Of a stretch of DNA of 64,000 nt, positions 56,211-64,000 are shown piece after piece. The notes under the pieces were generated by a model. That model saw only the letters and a list, made by a program, of their open reading frames with translations. It searched no databases and was not told where the DNA came from. This DNA comes from Rhizobium terricola (lineage in GTDB: Bacteria > Pseudomonadota > Alphaproteobacteria > Rhizobiales > Rhizobiaceae): the NCBI RefSeq assembly GCF_012927355.1, contig NZ_JABBGK010000001.1, positions 1,792,649 to 1,856,648 on the forward strand. The letters are read 5' to 3'. The translations under genes were made by a program, and so were the position numbers. How positions within the stretch are numbered: position 1 is the first letter of the stretch; each line of letters begins with the position of its first letter.

Positions 56211-56957
56211 CTATCGCACCGCGATTGAAAACAGATCGGAAAAGGCCGTATCTGACCGGCAGAGCACATTGAGGTCGACAGGCCCCTCGATCCCGTCCAG
56301 CATGCCGTTGTCGGCGAACTGCCAGATCGTCCAGGGCCGGCATGCCTCCTCGACCGGCTCCTCCGCAATGCTGCGGAGCCAGAGATGGTGGTCCGGGTAA
56401 AGCCCCTCGCGGCCTTTGAAATACTGCTCGTAGAACGGTTGCGTGACGTAGAAGATCGGTTTTTCCGGGAAGACGGTCTTCAGCTCATCCATGAAGGCGT
56501 TGATCTCGTTCGCCAGTTCCTCCACGGTCGGCACCTTGTCGCAATTGCCGTGGAACTCGATGTCGACGGCGACCGGCAAGGTGCCCGGCTCTCTCGGAAC
56601 GGTCGCCAGCACATTCTGCGCCTGATCCCGGCCTGGCCGGCAGAAGGTGAAGAAGTGATAGGCGCCGCGGACGATGCCGGCCTCCGCCGCGCGCCGCCAG
56701 TTTTCCGCGAACTTCCGATCCCGGAAGTCGCCCCCTTCTGTGGCCTTGATGATCGCGAAGCGCACCTTCGGCTGGGCAGCCAATCGCTGCCAATCGATGT
56801 CGCCCTGGTGGTGGCTGACGTCGATGCCCTGGATCGGATAGTCTTCGAGAGACGGATGGTTGAAGCGGATCATGCCGCGATCATAGGCGAAAAAGAGGAC
56901 TGCGGCAGCCGCGAGAAGTCCGATGCCGGCGATGCCGATTTTCGCTGCCCTATTCAC
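56211..56957 (-). CDS. GH25-family lysozyme
   Basis: This 248-residue protein has one N-terminal helix (about 8-25), a short linker and a glycoside hydrolase family 25 domain. It shows GIDVSHHQGDIDW with the Asp-x-Ser-His motif, FAIIKATEG, GAYHFF, the catalytic Asp/Glu in VAVDIEF, and a final TIWQFAD. GH25 enzymes cleave peptidoglycan between N-acetylmuramic acid and N-acetylglucosamine. It starts with GTG at 56957. The anchor places it at the periplasmic face. Confidence 0.9.
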   Translation of the reverse strand: MNRAAKIGIAGIGLLAAAAVLFFAYDRGMIRFNHPSLEDYPIQGIDVSHHQGDIDWQRLAAQPKVRFAIIKATEGGDFRDRKFAENWRRAAEAGIVRGAYHFFTFCRPGRDQAQNVLATVPREPGTLPVAVDIEFHGNCDKVPTVEELANEINAFMDELKTVFPEKPIFYVTQPFYEQYFKGREGLYPDHHLWLRSIAEEPVEEACRPWTIWQFADNGMLDGIEGPVDLNVLCRSDTAFSDLFSIAVR

Positions 56958-57049
56958 ATTGACCTCACCTGAAACAGATCCTGTCTGACGCGCCTTTGCG
57001 CCCTAAAGACGGCAGAGCGCGGCAGTCGCGGACCCGTCTCTGCCTTGCG

Positions 57050-58306
57050 TCAGCGTCGACGGCTGCCCATTGCACCCCTGGCAACGGTGTTCTTCCCGCC
57101 GAGGGGCTGGGGGCGTTCCAAACTTCCCTCGAGCATGCGTCTCAATGCGACCACCGGATCGATGGTGCGGACGCAGTTCCTGCCGTCTCCCTTGGCGCGA
57201 TAGAGCGCACCATCGGCGGCGGCCAGAAGCGGATCGAGGCTCGCGGAGACGTCTTCGGTGGTCGCGACCCCGATGCTGACCGTCACGGGAACGTTGCGAT
57301 CCGCGACCACGACCTCGAGCGCCTCGATCCTGCGGCGCAGGGTCTCCGCAATCGCAACCGCTTCGACGCCGCCGACGCCCGGAATCAGGCAGGCGAATTC
57401 CTCGCCGCCGATGCGCGCCAGCAGCCAGCCCTCCTTCATCGATGCATCGAGGGATGCCGCAAAGGCGGTCAGCACCTGGTCTCCTGCCGCATGGCCACTG
57501 GTGTCGTTGATCTGCTTGAAATGGTCGATGTCGAACAGAAGGAGTGCGGCCGAACGCCCCTCGCCCGCCAGCACCGCCTCTGCGCGTTCGACGAAGGAGC
57601 GGCGGTTGCGCAGATTGGTGAGCGGGTCCCGCTCGGAGACGAGGCGGCTTTCGCGCTCGTCGCGCTCCAGCGCAAGCATCAGGAGCGTGATGATCGACAG
57701 GATCATCAGCATGGTCTGGACGAGCGACGCCAGCACGAACCAGGAGGCGAATTGCGACGCGCCGCCATAGGCCGGTTCGAACACCAGCGTCGCGAACAGA
57801 ACGAAGAACCACACGCCGCCGCGGGCATAGTGCACAAGCGCGGCCAGCCGGCGCGACGGAAGAGGCTCACGCTGCCCACCGCGCGCGACCTCGCGTCCAC
57901 TGAGGACCGAGTAGATCCCAAGGATCAGCGCAAGGGTCACCGTTCGAAACGTGATGGATGTCTGGAAGATCGGCGTCAGGCATTGCCCCCACCAGATCGC
58001 GGCGCCGGCCAGCGCTTGGGCATAGTTCGGTCGCCGGCCATCGAAAATGACGATCGCCTGCCAATAGAGCCCGAGCGCTACGGTCGCCGCACCGAGGCCG
58101 AGGCCGGTCGACACCCAGAAGGGCATCACACCGCGCATCGCATGCAGCACCGTGCCGAGAAAGGCGATACCGGCTGCGAAGGTCAGCACGCCAAGCAAAC
58201 GGCTTTGTGGCCTTTGACGCCAGCGATGACCGATCAGGACGGCGGAGATCAGCGTGGACAACGCGTGAATCACCATGATCGTCGGCAGATGCAGCAGCTG
58301 GTCCAT
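57050..58306 (-). CDS. membrane-bound diguanylate cyclase
   Basis: This 418-residue protein has an N-terminal region of about seven membrane helices (to about 220) and a C-terminal GGDEF domain with DPLTNLRNRRSF, LLLFDIDHFKQIND and an intact GGEEF signature. It should make cyclic di-GMP. A product-binding RxxD I-site is not obvious before the signature, so feedback control is uncertain. The GH25 gene follows after 92 bases. Confidence 0.9.
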   Translation of the reverse strand: MDQLLHLPTIMVIHALSTLISAVLIGHRWRQRPQSRLLGVLTFAAGIAFLGTVLHAMRGVMPFWVSTGLGLGAATVALGLYWQAIVIFDGRRPNYAQALAGAAIWWGQCLTPIFQTSITFRTVTLALILGIYSVLSGREVARGGQREPLPSRRLAALVHYARGGVWFFVLFATLVFEPAYGGASQFASWFVLASLVQTMLMILSIITLLMLALERDERESRLVSERDPLTNLRNRRSFVERAEAVLAGEGRSAALLLFDIDHFKQINDTSGHAAGDQVLTAFAASLDASMKEGWLLARIGGEEFACLIPGVGGVEAVAIAETLRRRIEALEVVVADRNVPVTVSIGVATTEDVSASLDPLLAAADGALYRAKGDGRNCVRTIDPVVALRRMLEGSLERPQPLGGKNTVARGAMGSRRR

Positions 58307-58602
58307 GACGAGAAAAGGGTCCGCAAAGAATGAGAGTGGTGGAACACTACAGGCGTGCCCGTTGAGAAACCCTTACACGTCGCCGAGCGTCGAGAAGAAA
58401 CTCCCTCCGGAAAGTGCGCCGTCTAGACCGTCCACCGCCCGCGGTTGAGCCGGCCTTGCCCTACGGCAACCGGGCAACGGACACTCCCAAAATTAGTCGG
58501 TGATCCGGTGCTTGTGACGGATCCGCGCCAGCGCGCAGCAGTTCCTTTTGCCGCGTCGCCGCGATAGTGTCCGCGCACCCCGCCAAGAGGATCCAGCTGA
58601 CG
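58307..58602. other. divergent intergenic region
   Basis: This interval of 296 bases lies between the leftward cyclase and the rightward secreted protein. I see no gene, repeat or strong hairpin in it. Confidence 0.5.
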
Positions 58603-59007
58603 ATGAACGCCCTGAAATACGCTGCCGCCGCCCTTTTCCTGACCGCGAGCCCCGTTCTTGCCGACGATCTGGTCGCTCTCAGCAATACCGCAACCGCCAT
58701 TACCGGCGACATCAGCTTCGACGATTTCGAAATGGTCTTCTCCAATGGCGAGAAAATCGAATTCGACGAACTGGTCGGCGACCACTTCGTCGTCGACGGC
58801 AAGGATGTTCCGGCATCGGTCTACAGCGTGAAGGGCCCCGGCAACCCCGTCCTGCTCAACGGAAACCGTCTTTGCGGTACCTCGCCCGTCACCTATCTCG
58901 CCAGCTGGGCCGACGACGACGTCACCATGGTCGCCGTATTCGAGACGCAGGACGTGCCGTCGAGCAATGACGAAATGTGCGCCCTCTACACCTACGTCTA
59001 CCCCTGA
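58603..59007 (+). CDS. small secreted protein of unknown function
   Basis: I do not recognise this 134-residue protein. It has a signal peptide (MNALKYAAAALFLTASPVLA, cleavage after LA-DD), then a mature part of about 114 acidic residues with two Cys (RLCGTSPVTY and NDEMCALYTYVYP) that may form a disulfide. The ATG at 58603 is preceded by AGAGGA; a longer frame begins earlier without support. It lies upstream of cysS with a 217-base gap. Confidence 0.75.
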   Translation: MNALKYAAAALFLTASPVLADDLVALSNTATAITGDISFDDFEMVFSNGEKIEFDELVGDHFVVDGKDVPASVYSVKGPGNPVLLNGNRLCGTSPVTYLASWADDDVTMVAVFETQDVPSSNDEMCALYTYVYP

Positions 59008-59224
59008 TCGACCGGGCCTTCGGGCACGAGGGGCGGCTCAGCCGCCCCCTTGACCAATTCGGACGGGCGCGCCATAACGGCGCCCATGAAGACGACCATC
59101 TGCATTATTTGCGGGATCATTATTCGCTAGCGCCCAGCGCTGGCCCGGCCGTTTTCGTCTCCTGAAAACCCCAGATGACAAACGACCCGGTCCAGCCGGG
59201 CGGAATTCGTTCTGGGAGACTGAC

Positions 59225-60709
59225 ATGGCCAGCGGCCTCAAGCTTTACAACACGCTCACACGAGAGAAGGTCGATTTCCAGCCGATCGACCCGGACCATG
59301 TGCGCATGTATGTCTGCGGCCCGACCGTCTACGATTTCGCCCATATCGGCAATGCCCGGCCCGTCATCGTCTTCGACGTGCTCTACCGCCTTCTGCGTCA
59401 TGTCTACGGCGCGGAGAAGGTCACCTATGTCCGCAACATCACCGACGTGGACGACAAGATCAACGCCCGGGCGCTGCGCGACTTCGGCGCCCAGATCGCC
59501 GACGGCTCGATGACGCTGAACGAGGCGATCCGCGGCGTGACCGGAAAGACGGAAAGCCAGTTCCATCAGGATGTGGCAGCGCTCGGCTGCCTGAAGCCGA
59601 CGGTCGAACCGCGGGCGACGGACAATATCGGCCAGATGATCGAGATCATCCAGCGCCTGCTCGATCAGGGCCATGCCTATGTGGCCAGCGGCTCCGAGGG
59701 CCATGAGGTGCTGTTCTCGACCGCCTCGATGGCCGACTACGGCATGCTGTCGAAACGCAAACTCGAGGACCAGCAGGCCGGCGCCCGCATCGCGGTGGAA
59801 TCCCACAAGATGAACCCGGCCGACTTCGTGCTGTGGAAGCAGTCGGCCGACACCGAGCCGGGCTGGAAGGCCGAATTCTCCTTCGAGGGCCGCCAGGTCT
59901 CGATCTACGGTCGCCCCGGCTGGCACATCGAATGCTCTGCCATGTCGGACCGCTATCTCTGGGAAGAGATCAAGGACCGATTGTCGCCGAAAGCAAAGGC
60001 GCGTCCCCATCAGTTCGACATTCACGGCGGGGGCCTAGACTTGATCTTCCCGCACCACGAAAACGAGATCGCCCAGTCCTGCTGCGCCTTCGACACCGAC
60101 GTCATGGCCAATGTCTGGATGCACAACGGCTTCCTGCAGGTCGAAGGCCGCAAGATGTCGAAGTCCGAGGGCAATTTCGTCACCATCAACGAGCTCCTGG
60201 CGACGGAGAAACTCGGCGGCCGCACGTGGCCGGGCGAGGTGCTGCGTCTCGCCATGTTGATGACGCATTACCGCGAACCGATCGACTTTTCGGTGAAGCG
60301 GCTGGAAGAGGCGGAGCGGCTGCTCGCCAAGTGGCCGGTGGCCGAGGCCGGTGACGCCGCGCCCGACGCTGCGGTCATCGAGGCGCTCGGCGACGATCTC
60401 AACACGGTTGCCGCCATCCAGAGCGTGCATGCACTGGCCCAGGCCGCCAATGCCGATCCGTCGAAGCTCGCGGTGTTTGCGGCCAGCGCCGCCCTTCTCG
60501 GCGTACAGCCGAAGAAGGCGGAACTCAGCGACGATCTCACGGCTGCCGTCGAGGCCCTTGTCGCGATGCGTCTCGAAATGCTGAAGGCGAAGAACTTCGC
60601 CGAAGCCGACAAGATCCGCGACGACCTGGCGGCCAAGGGCATCCAGCTCAAGGACGGCAAGGACAAGGAGACCGGTGAGCGGGTCACCACCTGGGAGGTC
60701 AAGCGGTAG
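59225..60709 (+). CDS. cysS: cysteinyl-tRNA synthetase
   Basis: This 494-residue class I synthetase has the zinc Cys and the HIGH-like motif in [18 protein letters not shown], the second zinc region WHIECSAM, the [15 protein letters not shown] segment and KMSKSEGN. The length is slightly above average. GFA-family genes follow. Confidence 0.96.
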   Translation: MASGLKLYNTLTREKVDFQPIDPDHVRMYVCGPTVYDFAHIGNARPVIVFDVLYRLLRHVYGAEKVTYVRNITDVDDKINARALRDFGAQIADGSMTLNEAIRGVTGKTESQFHQDVAALGCLKPTVEPRATDNIGQMIEIIQRLLDQGHAYVASGSEGHEVLFSTASMADYGMLSKRKLEDQQAGARIAVESHKMNPADFVLWKQSADTEPGWKAEFSFEGRQVSIYGRPGWHIECSAMSDRYLWEEIKDRLSPKAKARPHQFDIHGGGLDLIFPHHENEIAQSCCAFDTDVMANVWMHNGFLQVEGRKMSKSEGNFVTINELLATEKLGGRTWPGEVLRLAMLMTHYREPIDFSVKRLEEAERLLAKWPVAEAGDAAPDAAVIEALGDDLNTVAAIQSVHALAQAANADPSKLAVFAASAALLGVQPKKAELSDDLTAAVEALVAMRLEMLKAKNFAEADKIRDDLAAKGIQLKDGKDKETGERVTTWEVKR

Positions 60710-60751
60710 GATGCTGGCGCTGGCGATTGGCGATACCACGGGAGACCCAAC

Positions 60752-61237
60752 ATGACCGATCCCATCTACACCGGCGGCTGCCAGTGCGGCGCGGTCCGGT
60801 TCCGGGTCGAGGGCGTCCTGAAGGACTCGTCGATCTGCCATTGCCGCATGTGCCAGAAGGCGTTCGGCGCCTATTATGCGCCGCTCGTCTCGACCCGCGG
60901 GGCACAGCTTGAATGGACGCGCGGCGCGCCGAAGAGATTTCGATCGTCCAACTTTGCCTGGCGCGGTTTCTGCGACAATTGCGGCACGCCGCTGACCTAT
61001 GAGGCGCCGGACGGCGTGGCGGTGGCAGCGGGCGCCTTCGACGACCCGTCGCTTCTGCCACCGACGGTGCAGTTCGGCACCGAGGGCAAGATCGATTTCG
61101 TCGATCACCTGCACGAGCTTCCCGGTCATCGAACGGAAGAGGACGCCGCAGAGGCACCCTTCGTGCTCGAGATCGTTTCCTACCAGCATCCCGACCACGA
61201 CACCGACGGCAGCTGGCCGAAGGAGGACAAGGCATGA
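60752..61237 (+). CDS. GFA-family protein (first copy)
   Basis: This 161-residue protein matches the GFA (glutathione-dependent formaldehyde-activating type) zinc-binding fold: CQCGAVRFR, CHCRMCQKAFGAYYAP and FCDNCGTPLTY supply the metal Cys residues. Catalysis in this family is uncertain; the name comes from the Paracoccus enzyme. It overlaps the next small gene by four bases (ATGA). Confidence 0.9.
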   Translation: MTDPIYTGGCQCGAVRFRVEGVLKDSSICHCRMCQKAFGAYYAPLVSTRGAQLEWTRGAPKRFRSSNFAWRGFCDNCGTPLTYEAPDGVAVAAGAFDDPSLLPPTVQFGTEGKIDFVDHLHELPGHRTEEDAAEAPFVLEIVSYQHPDHDTDGSWPKEDKA

Positions 61238-61353
61238 CGGACAAGAACCCCAACACCCAGATGCCGAAGTGGCTGCTCTACGGCCTGATCGGCAAGGGCA
61301 TTCTGGTCGCCGTGATCACCATCGGCGTCGTGGCTTACGTGACCCTGCGGTAG
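61234..61353 (+). CDS. 39-residue single-pass membrane microprotein
   Basis: This 39-residue frame begins at an ATG overlapping the upstream GFA stop (ATGA). AGGAGG sits eight bases ahead. The protein is a short polar N-terminus (MTDKNPNTQMPK) followed by a helix (LLYGLIGKGILVAVITIGVVAYVTL) and ends in Arg. The TAGGAGG at the stop is the ribosome site of the second GFA gene. Tight spacing on both sides argues for a real gene; no family is recognised. Confidence 0.7.
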   Translation: MTDKNPNTQMPKWLLYGLIGKGILVAVITIGVVAYVTLR

Positions 61354-61363
61354 GAGGACCAAG

Positions 61364-62790
<1,427 letters not shown>

Positions 62791-62810
62791 GATGACACTG
62801 GATCTGGCCA

Positions 62811-62994
62811 CCCCCCTCTGCCCTGCCGGGCATCTCCCCCTCAAGGGGGGAGATCAGCGAGGGGCACTGCCCCGGCCATATCCTGCCTCGCAGTCTGCTG
62901 AGAGGTTTGAGAGAACTATCGGGCGTGCGATCACAGGCGGAGACCGCCAATCTCCCCCCTTGAGGGGGAGATGTCGCGAAGCGACAGAGGGGGG
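62811..62994. repeat. palindromic rhizobial intergenic repeat (RIME-like)
   Basis: This 184-base element is bounded by a perfect 10-base inverted repeat (CCCCCCTCTG and CAGAGGGGGG). Inside each arm lies a smaller palindrome (CTCCCCCTCAAGGGGGGAG and its near copy). Elements of this design are scattered between genes in rhizobia and relatives. It lies between pip and cimA. Confidence 0.75.
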
Positions 62995-63039
62995 TGAGCT
63001 TGCACAGACGAATATGGTAATGCCTGGGGAGGCACACAC

Positions 63040-64000
63040 ATGACACGCGAAAAGATCTACCTCTTCGACACGACGCTCCGCGACGGCCAGCAGACGCCGG
63101 GCATCGATTTTTCGGTCGAGGACAAGATTGCGATTGCGGCCATGCTGGATGAGTTCGGCCTCGACTATGTCGAGGGCGGCTATCCGGGGGCGAACCCGAC
63201 GGACACGGCCTTCTTTGCCAAGAAGCGCACCAGCCGCGCCGCCTTCGTCGCCTTCGGCATGACCAAGCGCGCGGGCGTGTCGGCCTCCAACGATCCGGGA
63301 CTTTCCCAGCTCCTGCAGGCAGAAAGCGATGCGGTCTGCCTGGTCGCCAAGACCTGGGACTATCATGTGAAGGTCGCGCTCGGCTGCACCAACGACGAAA
63401 ACCTCGACAGCATACGCGAGAGCGTCGAGGCGGTCGCCGCGGCCGGCAAGCTGCCGATGGTCGACTGCGAGCATTTCTTCGACGGCTACAAGGCCAATCC
63501 CGAATATGCCATCGCCTGCGCGAAAACCGCCTACGAGGCCGGCGCGCGCTGGGTGGTGCTCTGCGACACCAATGGCGGCACCCAGCCGCCGGAGATCCGG
63601 GACATCGTCCAGGCCGTGATCGCCGCAGGCGTTCCAGGCTCCTCGCTCGGCATCCACGCCCACAACGACACCGGGCAGGCGGTGGCCAATTCGCTGGCCG
63701 CCGTGGAAGCCGGCGTGCGCCAGATCCAGGGCACGCTCAACGGCATCGGCGAGCGCTGCGGCAATGCCAATCTGGTCACCATCATCCCGACGCTCTGTCT
63801 GAAGGAGGCTTACTCAGCCCGTTTCGAGACTTCGATCGACACGGAGAAGCTGGTGGAGCTGACACGGCTGTCGCACGCCTTCGACGAACTGCTCAACCGG
63901 TCGCCCGACCATCAGGCACCCTATGTCGGCGCGTCGGCCTTCGCCACCAAGGCCGGCATCCATGCCTCCGCACTGCTCAAGGACCCGAAGACCTACGAAC
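63040..64000 (+). CDS. cimA: citramalate synthase (partial)
   Basis: The first 320 codons are present; the gene runs off the window. It is a DRE-TIM enzyme of the citramalate/isopropylmalate synthase group: FDTTLRDGQQTPGIDF, then CDTNGGTQPPEI and the metal-binding HAHNDTGQAV. The GERCGNANLVTI and ASAFATKAGIHASALLK segments favour citramalate synthase over isopropylmalate synthase. It condenses pyruvate and acetyl-CoA on a route to isoleucine. GGGAGG lies ahead of the ATG at 63040. Confidence 0.9.
   Translation, partial: MTREKIYLFDTTLRDGQQTPGIDFSVEDKIAIAAMLDEFGLDYVEGGYPGANPTDTAFFAKKRTSRAAFVAFGMTKRAGVSASNDPGLSQLLQAESDAVCLVAKTWDYHVKVALGCTNDENLDSIRESVEAVAAAGKLPMVDCEHFFDGYKANPEYAIACAKTAYEAGARWVVLCDTNGGTQPPEIRDIVQAVIAAGVPGSSLGIHAHNDTGQAVANSLAAVEAGVRQIQGTLNGIGERCGNANLVTIIPTLCLKEAYSARFETSIDTEKLVELTRLSHAFDELLNRSPDHQAPYVGASAFATKAGIHASALLKDPKTYE

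Overview
This window reads as chromosomal DNA from an alphaproteobacterium of the Hyphomicrobiales, most likely a member of the Rhizobiaceae (Rhizobium/Agrobacterium/Ensifer/Ciceribacter-like). The base composition is high in GC. The blocks fabD-fabG-acpP-fabF-mltG-yicC-gmk and lptF-lptG-lptD-surA-pdxA-rsmA are in the order usual for these bacteria, IalB and TadE/TadG proteins are present, and a rhizobial-type palindromic intergenic repeat occurs near the right end. Species cannot be assigned by reading alone.

Layout. (1) 1-11.3 kb is accessory DNA: a 5'-truncated tyrosine recombinase beside a tRNA-like element, then a minus-strand two-partner secretion operon (a 2271-residue TpsA exoprotein, its TpsB pore and an IalB-family protein), then a second, more decayed copy of the same recombinase in the same orientation. 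The secretion cassette therefore lies between direct repeats of integrase remnants. (2) 11.3-21.8 kb holds signalling and envelope genes: a chemoreceptor with a coupled 99-residue membrane protein, a degenerate GGDEF protein, an ABC-F ATPase, an MFS transporter coupled to an HdeD-like/papain-like fusion, and a TadG-TadE-TadE trio. (3) 21.9-32.5 kb is core envelope biogenesis: holC-pepA, a PAP2 lipid phosphatase, then lptF-lptG-lptD, a SurA-like chaperone, pdxA and rsmA with overlapping or near-touching ends. (4) 32.5-41.4 kb is on the minus strand: a NIT-domain chemoreceptor, then gmk, yicC, mltG and the fatty-acid cluster. (5) 41.6-53.7 kb mixes housekeeping and transport: an aldo/keto reductase, ClbS/DfsB-like protein, rpsF-rpsR-DUF2232-rplI, marR, dnaB, azlCD with an AraC regulator, alr, radA and cvpA. 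(6) 53.8-64 kb: purF, an SDR, GH25 lysozyme, membrane GGDEF cyclase, a small secreted protein, cysS, two GFA-family proteins around a 39-residue membrane microprotein, a proline iminopeptidase, a palindromic repeat, and the 5' part of cimA, which runs off the end.

How the genes work together. The lpt genes export LPS, with the PAP2 phosphatase possibly modifying lipid A upstream. FabD/FabG/AcpP/FabF make acyl chains next to the cell-wall enzyme MltG. RpsF, RpsR and RplI are ribosomal. HolC, DnaB and RadA serve replication and repair. The most unusual parts are the integrase-flanked secretion island, the HdeD/papain-like fusion, the chemoreceptor coupled to a small membrane protein, and the GFA/microprotein/GFA gene trio. 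No CRISPR array, intact prophage, complete insertion sequence or rRNA was seen.
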